Both the position numbers and the translations under genes were made by a program. From Alloboseaceae bacterium BT-24-1 (GTDB taxonomy: Bacteria; Pseudomonadota; Alphaproteobacteria; Rhizobiales; Beijerinckiaceae): a stretch of 64,000 bases of DNA. Under the pieces are notes generated by a model, which ran no database searches, was not told the DNA's origin, and saw only the letters and a list, made by a program, of their open reading frames with translations. Below are positions 23,771-32,830 of the stretch, piece after piece. The DNA lies in the NCBI GenBank assembly GCA_025846845.1, contig JAOYTL010000003.1:62001-126000 (forward strand), written 5' to 3'. Every line of letters starts with the position of its first letter. Positions within the stretch are counted from its first letter, which is position 1.

Positions 23771-26505
23771 GTCCTCGCCTCGATCGGAACCGCGCCGTTG
23801 GGAGGCGGCGTCTCGTCCTGCAGCTCGTCCGCCTCGTCGACGGCTCCGCCCTTGTTACCCACCCGGGCCACGGCTCCGTTGAAGATGATCTTCTCAGGGA
23901 TATCGGCAGCCAACCCCTGGTCGGTCAAGAGCAGGAACACTGTCTTGTCATCGCAATAGGCGCCGATCCGGCGGATCAGGCCGCGAGGATCGGCGCAGGT
24001 GACGGCGAAGGCGTCGAGATCAAGCACCAGGATGTCCGGTTGTTTGATCAGCGCCTGGGCCAGCGGCACCATCAGGCGCAGGCGCAGCGGCAGCAGCCGG
24101 CCGCGCAGGCCGACATCGGTGTTGAGCCCCAAGCGATAGGCCGCCGCGTCGAGCCCGGCCCGCGACAGCGCCGCCCGGGCGATCTCCGCCACCTTGCGTC
24201 CGGCATCGGGAACGCCGAAGCCGATGCGCCCGAACAGCAGGTTGTCGCGCACGCTCGCGCCATGGATCACATCGGCCGGATCGTAGAATTCGACCTCGTC
24301 GGCCTTTTCGCCGGGAAGATAGGTCTTGAAGGAGTGCCGGGCGCGCAACACGCGCCGCCGCAGGGCGATGTCGAGCAGGTTGAGCCGGTGCTTTGGCTCG
24401 ACATAGCCGAGCGCGAGCGCGACCAGCTCGCGCTGCACCGTCGGGTCGAGCGGGCTGCGCCGGTCGTGCCGGCGCAGGGCTTCGGCCAGTTCGCCGAGCT
24501 TTTCCAGATCGACCTCACCGCCAAAGGCATAGCGCTCGAACAGGACATGGCCCTGCGGCAGGCCCGCGAAGATCTCGACCAGTGTCGAGGCGATGCGCCC
24601 GCCGATCTCGGCCAGCGGCTCATCAAGGGCCTCAGCTTGCAGCACCGAGCGGGCGTAAGGGTCCTCGAGCAGGAAGTCGGCCGGCTGACGGCCATTGCGC
24701 ATGGCGCCGAAGACGAGGTTCTCCGCGATCGTCGCATTGGCGTTGTAGCGCTCGAGATCGAAGGTCTCGATCAGCCCGGCGAGCTTGGTCTTGGTCAGTT
24801 CGGCCGCCACAACCTCGCGCGCTTCGATGATGCGTTCGGCCGCACCTTCCGGCAACGGGGCGATCACCTTGGCATCGAGACCGAGCTCGTAGATCTCGTC
24901 GGCGCAGCCGAGCGTGTCCAGGATGGAGAGGAGGCGCTGCTCGAGCGCCTCCTCTCCATCGAGGCCGACGCCTGCATAGTCGTTCCAGTCCGCAGCGAAG
25001 GGCAGCGGCGTGTTCCCCGCGCGCAGCGCCTCGATGAAACGGCGATGCTCCTCCTGATCGACGACATCGTCCGGCTTCACGACCGGGCGCCTGCGCTTCA
25101 GCGGCAGCAGGATGTTGTCGCGCAGGGACCCGTTGATGATCTCGACCTCGGGGCCGGCATAGCCGATGAAATGGCTCGCACGCTCGACGCTGATCGCGGA
25201 GAGCGGCTCCTTGTCGATCAGGACACGGCCGCCATAGCTCATGGTCTGCCGGCCGAGGATGCGCCCGAGCGTGTCGCGGCCGCCGCCGGCACCACCGATA
25301 AGCGCGACCGCTCCCGGCCGATGCAGGGTCAGGCTTAAGGGCGCCAGGAGCGGCTGCCCGCGATTGTCTGACATCTCGACCTTGTCGAGCCGAATCTCGC
25401 CGCGGGACGGCAGCCGTGCGATCTCGCCCTTCTCCTCCAGCGTGACCACCTCGGTCGGGCTGAACTGCGCGATCACCTGTTCGTATTTGATGGTGACGTC
25501 GTTGCGCTGCTGCTCCCAGTCGATCAGCTCCTTGATCGGCGGCGGCAGATCGCGATAGGCCGCGATCACGGCGACGAGCTGGCCGATGTCGAGCCGTCCC
25601 TGCAGGGCGAAAAAGCCGCCGATCGCGTAGAAAAAGAAGGGCGTCACCTGCGCCAGCAGGTTGTTCAGGAACTTGACGGCGAATTTGCGCTTGTAGAGCG
25701 CATAGCGGATGTCGAACAGCGTGCCGAGCCGCCCGGCGATATCCGACTGGATATAGGAGGTTGCGCCATTTCCCTGGATGGTCGGTCCGGCATCGACGAT
25801 CTCGCCGATCCTTCCGGCGAGCTGGCGCGAGGCGATCTGGCGCTCGCGTCCGAGGCGGAGCTGCTCCTTGCGCAGGATCGGGATGATCACCGCCTGCATC
25901 AGCACGATGATCAGCGCGATCGAGCCGAGCCAGACGCTCTGCATCATGATGAAGGCGAGTGCGGTCAGCGCCTGGCTGAGCAGGAAGGCCGGCTGGATGA
26001 AGGCATCGCCGACGAAGCCGCCGATCGGCTCGACCTCGTCCTTGATCATGCTCGCGGCTTCGGCCGGCTTGACCGAGCGGATATCCTCCGGCCGGAAACG
26101 CATCAACTGGCTGAACAAATCGTAGCGCATGCGCCTGAGCATGCGCTCGCCGAGCACGCCCTTTTGCAGGTTGACGATGTATTTGAAGCCGCCGTTGATC
26201 AGGACGAGCAGGAGAAAATAGAAGCTCAGCGTCAGCAGCAGACCAAGCTGGCCGACCTTGAAGCCTTCGGAGATCTGGAAGCCGCCGCCACCGAGGAATT
26301 CCGGCAGGTGCAGCGCCCAGTCGAATACCGTCGCCGTCGTCTTGCCGTCCTTGAAGGCGCCACCCTGGATCGCATCGTTGACGATGCGCTTGGGCACGTC
26401 GAACGATGCCCAGTTGAACGGGATCGAGACGAGAATGACGAGCAGAACGATGATCTGCTCCCGGCGGCTCTTCTGCCACACGTAACGGAAGAGGCTTCTC
26501 TCCAA
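23767..26505 (-). CDS. ABC-transporter-like membrane protein with degenerate nucleotide-binding domain
   Basis: A 912-residue protein built like an exporter half-transporter. Residues 15-320 are an ABC type-1 transmembrane domain with about six segments. From 370 a nucleotide-binding domain begins, but its Walker A reads GGAGGGRDT (404-412), where the lysine is Arg410. A segment of more than 300 residues separates it from the C-terminal half of the fold, in which the signature motif is LLPLR (804-808) and Walker B is ILVLD-L-D (825-831), with Leu830 where the catalytic Glu belongs. All three ATPase motifs are thus altered. It is the first gene of the operon with the cNMP-binding and cyclase-like genes. 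Transport or ATP hydrolysis is not supported; a sensory or scaffold role is possible. Confidence 0.85.
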   Translation of the reverse strand: MERSLFRYVWQKSRREQIIVLLVILVSIPFNWASFDVPKRIVNDAIQGGAFKDGKTTATVFDWALHLPEFLGGGGFQISEGFKVGQLGLLLTLSFYFLLLVLINGGFKYIVNLQKGVLGERMLRRMRYDLFSQLMRFRPEDIRSVKPAEAASMIKDEVEPIGGFVGDAFIQPAFLLSQALTALAFIMMQSVWLGSIALIIVLMQAVIIPILRKEQLRLGRERQIASRQLAGRIGEIVDAGPTIQGNGATSYIQSDIAGRLGTLFDIRYALYKRKFAVKFLNNLLAQVTPFFFYAIGGFFALQGRLDIGQLVAVIAAYRDLPPPIKELIDWEQQRNDVTIKYEQVIAQFSPTEVVTLEEKGEIARLPSRGEIRLDKVEMSDNRGQPLLAPLSLTLHRPGAVALIGGAGGGRDTLGRILGRQTMSYGGRVLIDKEPLSAISVERASHFIGYAGPEVEIINGSLRDNILLPLKRRRPVVKPDDVVDQEEHRRFIEALRAGNTPLPFAADWNDYAGVGLDGEEALEQRLLSILDTLGCADEIYELGLDAKVIAPLPEGAAERIIEAREVVAAELTKTKLAGLIETFDLERYNANATIAENLVFGAMRNGRQPADFLLEDPYARSVLQAEALDEPLAEIGGRIASTLVEIFAGLPQGHVLFERYAFGGEVDLEKLGELAEALRRHDRRSPLDPTVQRELVALALGYVEPKHRLNLLDIALRRRVLRARHSFKTYLPGEKADEVEFYDPADVIHGASVRDNLLFGRIGFGVPDAGRKVAEIARAALSRAGLDAAAYRLGLNTDVGLRGRLLPLRLRLMVPLAQALIKQPDILVLDLDAFAVTCADPRGLIRRIGAYCDDKTVFLLLTDQGLAADIPEKIIFNGAVARVGNKGGAVDEADELQDETPPPNGAVPIEART

Positions 26506-26825
26506 GGGGCTTTCCCATCCCGCATCCGGAAGAGCGGAAACGCCGCCGGCTTGCCCCCATATGTGGGCAGTTCACGACGCGGCGCAACATGCGCCGGGAC
26601 TCGACAAGTCCAGCGATTTCAAGTTCGGTCGAGGCAGTCGGCGCAGGCGGGAACGCCGCCATGTTGCAAGATCGTCATCGAGACAGGACAAGGACGGCTG
26701 GGTCGGGAGAACAAGGAACCACGCCGCAGCGGACGGGCAAGCTTCGGCGCCAGATCGACCCGAATGACGGCAAAGATCGTGCATCGGCCAACACGGACAT
26801 CAGGGGAAGACGGCCTCAGCCGCAG
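26506..26825. other. 320-bp divergent intergenic region
   Basis: Lies between the minus-strand ABC-like operon and the plus-strand importer operon, so it must hold promoters for both. The only clear structure is the near-palindrome TGCCCCCATATGTGGGCA at 26552-26569. Short open frames here have no recognisable protein. A GGGGAAGA run near 26803-26810 is the only purine-rich stretch before the ATG at 26826. Confidence 0.5.
26552..26569. promoter_or_regulatory. Near-palindrome, possible operator
   Basis: TGCCCCCATATGTGGGCA is an 18-base dyad centred on CATATG with one mismatched pair. It lies 47 bases upstream of the minus-strand ABC-like gene and about 257 bases upstream of the importer ATPase gene. 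The regulator is unknown. Confidence 0.35.
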
Positions 26826-28709
26826 ATGAATATTCTCGAGATCAACGACCTGAAGATTGGCTTCACCGTTCACGGCTTCGCTCGCGATGTCGTGAAGGGC
26901 GTGGACTTCCGCATCCCTGCCGGCAAGACCGTCGCACTTGTCGGCGAGTCCGGCTCGGGCAAATCGGTGATCTCGCAGGCGATCATGGGCCTTCTGCCGC
27001 GCGCGGGCGCCATCACCGGCGGGAGCATCCTGTTTCGCGATCCAGAAACACCCGATGCCGTCACCGACATCGCCACCCTGCCCGCCGAGGGCAAGGAGAT
27101 CCGCGACCTGCGCGGCGGGCGTATCGGCATGATCTTCCAGGAACCGATGTCCTCGCTCTCGCCGGTCCATACGATCGGCAACCAGATCGAGGAAGCGCTG
27201 CAGCTGCACCGGCCTATGCCGAAGCCGGAAGCGCGGGTTCTGATCGAGACGATGCTGAAGCGGGTCGGCTTCAAGGATCCCACCCGCGCCTATGACTTCT
27301 ATTCCTTCGAGCTCTCGGGCGGGCTGCGCCAGCGCGCCATGCTCGCCATGGCCCTGATCTGCCAGCCGGCACTGCTGATCGCCGACGAGCCGACCACGGC
27401 GCTCGACGTCACCATCCAGGCCCAGGTGCTCGACCTGATGTGCGATCTCCAGGCCGAGATGGGCATGGCGATCCTGTTGATCACCCATGATCTCGGCGTC
27501 GTCGCCAACATGGCCGACGAGGTCGTGGTGATCTACCATGGCGAGATCATGGAGAGCGGCCCGGCCGAGGACATCTTCCGCCGCCCGCAGCACCCCTACC
27601 TCAAGGCGCTGCTCAAGGCATCGCCGCATTTCGACATGCAGGAGGGCGAGCGGCTGGTCGCCTTGCGCGAGGCGAGACCGCGCCCGCCGGCCGCGCCGAA
27701 GCCCGCCCCGGCACAACAGGCGGCCGGACAGCAGGCACCGCTCCTTGCAGTGCGCCATCTGCGCAAGACCTATACAACCCATTCGAGCCGGTTCTTCGGC
27801 AAGGGCACGACCTCGACCGTCACCGCCGTCGACGACGTCAGCTTCGATATCGAGCGGGGCGAATGCCTCGGCCTCGTCGGCGAGAGCGGCTGCGGCAAGA
27901 CCACGCTCAGCAAGCTGATCATGCGCGCCCTGACGCCCGATTCCGGCGAGATCCGCTTCGACGACGGCAAGGATTGCATCGATCTCCTGTCGCTGCAGGG
28001 CGAGGCGCTGCGCGGCTTCCGGCCGAAGCTGCAGATGATCTTCCAGGACCCGGTCTCGTCGCTGTCGCCGCGCATGACCGTGATGAACCTCCTGCGCGAG
28101 CCGCTCGTCATCCACGAGCGCGGCGACGGCGCCGAGCAGACGGCGCGGGTCAAGGCGCTGATGGACGATGTCGGGCTCGATCAGCGCTTCCTCTCGCGCT
28201 ATCCGCACTCCTTCTCCGGCGGCCAGCGCCAGCGCATCGGCATCGCCCGGGCGCTCGCGCTCGATCCGGAGCTGATCATCTGCGACGAGCCGGTCTCGGC
28301 ACTCGACGTCTCCGTGCAGGCGCAGATCCTCAATCTGCTCAAGGATTTGCAGGCCGAGCGCGGCCTGACTTTCCTGTTCATCTCGCACAATCTCGCCGTG
28401 GTGAACTACATGGCCGACCGTATCGCGGTGATGGCCAACGGCCGCATCGTCGAGCTCGCACCCCGCCACACCCTCTTCACCGCGCCGGTTCATCCCTACA
28501 CCAAGGCGCTGCTGAAATCGGTGCCTTTCGCCGATCTCGACCGCAAGCTCGACTTCAAGCTCGCGGCCCCCGGCGGCGCCTCCGATACGCGCCACTGGCC
28601 GGCGGGCTTCAAGCCCGATCCCGATGGCGAGCCGCTCGCTCATCTCGATCTCGGGGCCGGCCATCTCGTCCTCGCCAAGCCCGGCGCCAATGTCAGGGAG
28701 CTCGCCTGA
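26826..28709 (+). CDS. Peptide-type ABC importer ATPase, fused two-domain (YejF/DppDF-like)
   Basis: A 627-residue protein with two complete ATP-binding domains. Domain 1: Walker A GESGSGKS (40-47), signature LSGGLRQR, Walker B LLIADEPTTALD. Domain 2 (from about 300): GESGCGKTT, FSGGQRQR, LIICDEPVSALD. Each ends with the oligopeptide-binding C-terminal motif (HPYLKALL, HPYTKALL). This is the fused form found in YejF and some Dpp systems. Start ATG at 26826; the frame opens earlier but those residues do not belong to the family. Its stop overlaps the next ATG by one base (TGATG). With the three following genes it makes an importer for peptides or similar solutes. Confidence 0.95.
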   Translation: MNILEINDLKIGFTVHGFARDVVKGVDFRIPAGKTVALVGESGSGKSVISQAIMGLLPRAGAITGGSILFRDPETPDAVTDIATLPAEGKEIRDLRGGRIGMIFQEPMSSLSPVHTIGNQIEEALQLHRPMPKPEARVLIETMLKRVGFKDPTRAYDFYSFELSGGLRQRAMLAMALICQPALLIADEPTTALDVTIQAQVLDLMCDLQAEMGMAILLITHDLGVVANMADEVVVIYHGEIMESGPAEDIFRRPQHPYLKALLKASPHFDMQEGERLVALREARPRPPAAPKPAPAQQAAGQQAPLLAVRHLRKTYTTHSSRFFGKGTTSTVTAVDDVSFDIERGECLGLVGESGCGKTTLSKLIMRALTPDSGEIRFDDGKDCIDLLSLQGEALRGFRPKLQMIFQDPVSSLSPRMTVMNLLREPLVIHERGDGAEQTARVKALMDDVGLDQRFLSRYPHSFSGGQRQRIGIARALALDPELIICDEPVSALDVSVQAQILNLLKDLQAERGLTFLFISHNLAVVNYMADRIAVMANGRIVELAPRHTLFTAPVHPYTKALLKSVPFADLDRKLDFKLAAPGGASDTRHWPAGFKPDPDGEPLAHLDLGAGHLVLAKPGANVRELA

Positions 28710-30622
28710 TGCGGATCGCGCGCAGGAGCTTTCTGATCGGAACCGGTGCCGCCCTGGTCGCGCCGCGGCTGGGCTTCGCCGGCGTCGGACCCCTGATCGA
28801 TAGTCCCGCGCTCGCCGCCAAGGTCGCCGCCGGCGAGTTGCCGCCGCTCGCGGAGCGCCTGCCGAAGTCACCGCGGTTGATCGAGGTCGCGGCCATGGGT
28901 CGCGCGCCCGGCCGGCATGGCGGCACCATGCGCATGCTGATGGGCGACCAGCGCGACATCCGCATGATGACGATCTACGGCTACACCCGTCTCGTCGTCT
29001 ACGACGACAAGCTCGAACTCGCGCCCGACCTGCTCGAGAGCTTCGAGGTCGAGGGCGGCCGCGTCTTCACGTTGCGGCTGCGCGTCGGCCACCGTTGGTC
29101 GGACGGCCATCCTCTCACGGCCGAGGACTTCCGCTATTGGTGGGAGGACGTCGCCAACAACAAGCGCCTCTCGCCGGGCGGGCCGCCGCAGGCGATGCTG
29201 ATCTCCGGCCAGCCTTGCCGCTTCGAGGTCCTCGACGAGGTCACGCTACGCTACACCTGGGCCGAGCCGAACCCGGTCTTCCTGCCGGCGCTCGCCGGCG
29301 CCCAGCCGCTCTACATCGCCATGCCGGCGCATTATCTGAAGCAGTTCCACCAGCGCTATGCCGGCAAGGAAGAGCTGGAACAGAAGATCAAGACCGCCCG
29401 CGTCAAGGACTGGGGCTCGTTGCACGAGCGCTTCTCGCGCCAGTACCGGCCGGAGAATCCCGATTTGCCGACGCTCGACCCCTGGCGCAACACCACATCG
29501 ATCCCGGCCGAGCGGTTCACCTTCGTCCGCAACCCGTATTTTCACCGGATCGACGAGAACGGTCGACAGCTGCCCTATGTCGACGAGGTCACGCTGACGA
29601 TCGGCAGCGCGGCGCTGATCCCGGCCAAGACCGCCGCCGGCGACGCCGACCTGCAGGCCCGCTATCTGCGCTTCGAGGACTATACCTTCCTCAAGGGCGC
29701 CGCGAAGCGGATGAATTTCGAGGTCAAGCTCTGGAAGCGGGCCGAAGGCGCCTCGTTCGCCCTGATGCCCAATTTGAACGCGATCGATCCGGTCTGGCGC
29801 GACCTCAACCGCGATGTGCGCTATCGCCGCGCGCTATCGCTCGCGATCAATCGCCGCGACATCAACCGCGTCATCTACTTCGGGCTCGCCAAGGAGAGCG
29901 GCAACACCGCTTTGCCGGAGAGCCCGCTCTATGATGCGGCGCTGGCGCAGCTCAACATGACGCCGGACCTCGCCGAGGCCAATCGCCTGCTCGACGAGAT
30001 CGGCCTTTCCAAGCGCGACGGCGAGAAGATCCGCCTGTTCCCGGACGGGCGGCGCCTCGAATTCACCATCGAGACCGCCGGCGCCTCGACCGAGGAGACC
30101 GACATCCTCGACCTGATCAAGCAGGACTTCATCGCGATCGGCATCAAGATCCACCCGCGATCGAGCCAGCTCGACGTCTTCCGCCGCCGCATCCTCGCCG
30201 GCCAGACGATCATGTCCGGCTGGACCGGCATGGACAATGCGCTGGTCGCGGCCGAGATGGAGCCCGACGCGCTGGCGCCGACCTCGCCCGCCCAGTTCAA
30301 CTGGCCGCGCTGGGGCCAGTATTTCGAGAGCGGCGGCCGCGAGGGCGAGGCGCCCACCATTCAGGAGGCGAAGCAGCTCGTCGAGCTCTACCGGGGCTGG
30401 CGGCATTCGACGACGCACGAGGAGCGCCGGGAAATCTGGCAGACGATGCTGAAGATCAACGCCGAGCAATTGTTCACGATCGGCGTGGTCAATGCCACGC
30501 TGCAGCCGATCGTGATCGCGAAGGCACTGCGCAACGTGCCTGACAATGGCCTCTACAGCTTTGAGCCGGGCGCCTTCTTCGGCCGCTACATGCCGGACAC
30601 GTTCTGGTTCGAGGGGAATTAA
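28709..30622 (+). CDS. ABC transporter substrate-binding protein, family 5 (peptide/opine type), Tat signal
   Basis: A 637-residue solute-binding protein of the SBP_bac_5 class. The N-terminus MRIARRSFLIGTGAALVAP is a Tat signal. Mature-part landmarks include DLLESFEVEGGRVFTLRLRVGHRWSDGHPLTAEDFRYWWEDV and the central LNRDVRYRRALSLAINRRDINRVIYFGLA. At 637 residues it is about 100 longer than typical DppA, as in the YejA branch. It lies between the ATPase gene (one-base overlap) and the first permease gene (2-base gap). Ligand not known; a large peptide-like compound is likely. Confidence 0.92.
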   Translation: MRIARRSFLIGTGAALVAPRLGFAGVGPLIDSPALAAKVAAGELPPLAERLPKSPRLIEVAAMGRAPGRHGGTMRMLMGDQRDIRMMTIYGYTRLVVYDDKLELAPDLLESFEVEGGRVFTLRLRVGHRWSDGHPLTAEDFRYWWEDVANNKRLSPGGPPQAMLISGQPCRFEVLDEVTLRYTWAEPNPVFLPALAGAQPLYIAMPAHYLKQFHQRYAGKEELEQKIKTARVKDWGSLHERFSRQYRPENPDLPTLDPWRNTTSIPAERFTFVRNPYFHRIDENGRQLPYVDEVTLTIGSAALIPAKTAAGDADLQARYLRFEDYTFLKGAAKRMNFEVKLWKRAEGASFALMPNLNAIDPVWRDLNRDVRYRRALSLAINRRDINRVIYFGLAKESGNTALPESPLYDAALAQLNMTPDLAEANRLLDEIGLSKRDGEKIRLFPDGRRLEFTIETAGASTEETDILDLIKQDFIAIGIKIHPRSSQLDVFRRRILAGQTIMSGWTGMDNALVAAEMEPDALAPTSPAQFNWPRWGQYFESGGREGEAPTIQEAKQLVELYRGWRHSTTHEERREIWQTMLKINAEQLFTIGVVNATLQPIVIAKALRNVPDNGLYSFEPGAFFGRYMPDTFWFEGN

Positions 30623-30624
30623 TC

Positions 30625-31626
30625 GTGCTGCTGAAGTACATCTTCAAGCGCATCCTGGTGATGATCCCGACGCTGTTCGTCACCAGCGTCCTGATCTTCA
30701 CCGTGATCAACCTCCCCGAGGGCGACTATTTCGAGACCATGGTCGCCGAGATGCAGGCCCAGGGCGAGAAGGCGGACATGAGCCGCGTCGAGTTCCTGAA
30801 GAAGGAGTACGGTTTCGACAAGCCGCCGGCCGAGCGTTATTTCTGGTGGGTCACCGGCCTGCTGCGCGGCGACATGGGCTACTCCTTCGAGTACCAGCTG
30901 CCGGTCCGCGACATCGTCGGCGACCGCCTGCTGCTGACGATGATCGTCTCCTTCTTCACCATCATCTTCACCTGGATCGTCGCCTTTCCGATCGGCATCT
31001 ATTCGGCGACGCATCAGTACAGCTGGGGCGATTACGGCCTCACATTCGTCGGCATGCTCGGCCTCGCCATACCGCATTTCCTGCTGGCGCTGATCTTCCT
31101 CTACTTCGCCAATATCTGGTTCGGCACTTCGATCGGCGGCCTCGTCGACCCGCAATATCTCAACCAGCCGATGAGCTGGGCCAAGTTCAAGTCGGTGCTG
31201 GAGCACCTCTGGATACCCGTGATCATCATCGGCGCGGGCGGCACCGCCGGCATGATCCGCAAGCTGCGCGCCAACCTGCTCGACGAACTGCAGAAGCAGT
31301 ACTACGTCACCGCCCGCGCCAAGGGCCTGCCACCAGGCAAGGCGCTGCGCAAGTATCCGCTGCGCATGGCGCTCAACTTCTTCATCTCCGATATTGGCGA
31401 CATCCTGCCCTCGATCGTCTCCGGCGCCGAGATCGTCGCGATCGTGCTCTCGCTCCAGACCACCGGCCCGCTGCTGATCCGGGCATTGCAGAGCCAGGAC
31501 ATGTATCTCGCCGGCTCCTTCCTGATGTTCCTGTCCTTCCTGACCGTGATCGGCGTGCTGATCTCCGACATCGCGCTCGCGATCCTCGATCCGCGCATCC
31601 GGCTGCAGGGGACGGCGACCAAGTGA
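30625..31626 (+). CDS. ABC importer permease (DppB/YejB type)
   Basis: A 333-residue membrane protein with about six transmembrane helices and a periplasmic first loop (FETMVAEMQAQGEKADMSRVEFLKKEYGFDKPPAERY). The EAA-type cytoplasmic loop reads ELQKQYYVTARAKGLPPGKALRKYPLRMALNFF. The start is GTG at 30625, 2 bases after the upstream stop, with GAGGGG 8 bases before. Its stop overlaps the GTG of the next permease. Forms a heterodimer with the next gene's product. Confidence 0.94.
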   Translation: MLLKYIFKRILVMIPTLFVTSVLIFTVINLPEGDYFETMVAEMQAQGEKADMSRVEFLKKEYGFDKPPAERYFWWVTGLLRGDMGYSFEYQLPVRDIVGDRLLLTMIVSFFTIIFTWIVAFPIGIYSATHQYSWGDYGLTFVGMLGLAIPHFLLALIFLYFANIWFGTSIGGLVDPQYLNQPMSWAKFKSVLEHLWIPVIIIGAGGTAGMIRKLRANLLDELQKQYYVTARAKGLPPGKALRKYPLRMALNFFISDIGDILPSIVSGAEIVAIVLSLQTTGPLLIRALQSQDMYLAGSFLMFLSFLTVIGVLISDIALAILDPRIRLQGTATK

Positions 31627-32801
31627 CCACGCCTCCCGCCCCCACGGCCTCGGATCCGCTGCCGCATCGCTGGTCGACCGCGCCGTTCGAGCCCTACGCC
31701 GTCGAGAAGATGTCGCCCGAACAGGAGCGCGTCTATCTCGCTCCGCAATGGAAGCTGATGTGGTGGAAATTCCGCAAGCACAGGCTCGCGGTGATCTCCG
31801 GCATCGTCATCCTGCTGATGTACCTGTCGGTCGCGATCTGCGAGTTCCTGGCGCCCTATCACTACACGACGCGCAATACCGACTTCATCCGTGCCCCGCG
31901 CCAGGAGCTGCGTCTCTTCCACGAGGGCAGCTTCGTCGGCCCCTTCGTCTATCCGTATGTCCAGCGCCTCAACATGGAGAACCTGAAGCGCGAATACGAC
32001 GTCGACGAAACCAGGCCGCAGAAGCTCCGCTTCTTCTGCCGCGCTGACACCTATGAGTTCTGGGGTTTCATACCCGGCAATCTCCACCTGATCTGCCCAC
32101 CGGAAGGCGGCACGCTCTATCTGCTCGGCACCGACCGGCTCGGCCGCGACATGTTCTCGCGCATCCTCTATGGCGGGCGGATCTCGCTCACCATCGGCTT
32201 GCTCGGCGTCAGCGTCTCCTTCGTGCTCGGCATCATCATCGGCGGCATCGCCGGCTATTATGGCGGCAAGGTAGATCTCATCGTCCAGCGCATCATCGAG
32301 ATCGTGCAATCGCTGCCGCATATCCCGCTCTGGCTGGCGCTGGGGGCGATCATGCCGCCTTCCTGGAGCCCGCTGCTGGTCTATTTCGGCATCACCGTGA
32401 TCCTCGGGCTGATGGACTGGACCGGGCTCGCCCGCGCCGTTCGCTCGAAGCTGCTGGCGCTGCGCGAGGAGGACTATGTCGTCGCCGCCCAATTGATGGG
32501 CGCCAAGCCCGCCCGCATCATCGGCCTGCATCTCGTGCCCGGCTTCATGAGCCATCTCATCGCCGCCGCGACGATCACCATCCCCAAGACCATCCTCGGC
32601 GAAACCGCGCTCTCCTTCCTCGGTCTCGGCCTCAGGCCGCCGATCACCAGCTGGGGCGTGATGCTGAACGAGGCCCAGAACATCAACGTCGTCGCGCTCT
32701 ATCCCTGGCTGCTCTACCCCTGCGTCCCGGTGATCGTCATCATCCTCGCCTTCAACTTCCTCGGCGACGGCCTGCGTGACGCAGCCGACCCGTACCGCTG
32801 A
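31623..32801 (+). CDS. ABC importer permease (DppC/YejE type) with extra periplasmic loop
   Basis: A 392-residue permease. After a cytosolic N-terminus with KLMWWKFRKHRLAVISG, TM1 spans about 56-78; then about 85 residues (80-167, FIRAPRQELRLFHEGSFVG and following) form an extra periplasmic loop before the DRLGRDMFSRILYGGRISL segment that opens the transporter core. The EAA loop is LREEDYVVAAQLMGAKPARIIGLHLVP. GTG start at 31623 overlaps the previous stop (GTGA). The loop makes it longer than typical DppC (about 300) and is shared in length with YejE-like permeases. Confidence 0.92.
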   Translation: MTTPPAPTASDPLPHRWSTAPFEPYAVEKMSPEQERVYLAPQWKLMWWKFRKHRLAVISGIVILLMYLSVAICEFLAPYHYTTRNTDFIRAPRQELRLFHEGSFVGPFVYPYVQRLNMENLKREYDVDETRPQKLRFFCRADTYEFWGFIPGNLHLICPPEGGTLYLLGTDRLGRDMFSRILYGGRISLTIGLLGVSVSFVLGIIIGGIAGYYGGKVDLIVQRIIEIVQSLPHIPLWLALGAIMPPSWSPLLVYFGITVILGLMDWTGLARAVRSKLLALREEDYVVAAQLMGAKPARIIGLHLVPGFMSHLIAAATITIPKTILGETALSFLGLGLRPPITSWGVMLNEAQNINVVALYPWLLYPCVPVIVIILAFNFLGDGLRDAADPYR

Positions 32802-32830
32802 AGCCCGCTCGCGCCATCGCAAGACCAGCC

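Noticed and set aside
24632..26662. A 676-codon alternative minus-strand frame over the ABC-like gene.
   Set aside because: It lies in another phase of the same region and gives an Arg/Ala/Asp-rich chain; the ABC-type reading has continuous transmembrane and fold patterns.
26619..28871. A 750-codon minus-strand frame antisense to the importer ATPase gene.
   Set aside because: Same shadow effect; the plus-strand protein has complete ABC motifs in both halves, the minus-strand one has none.
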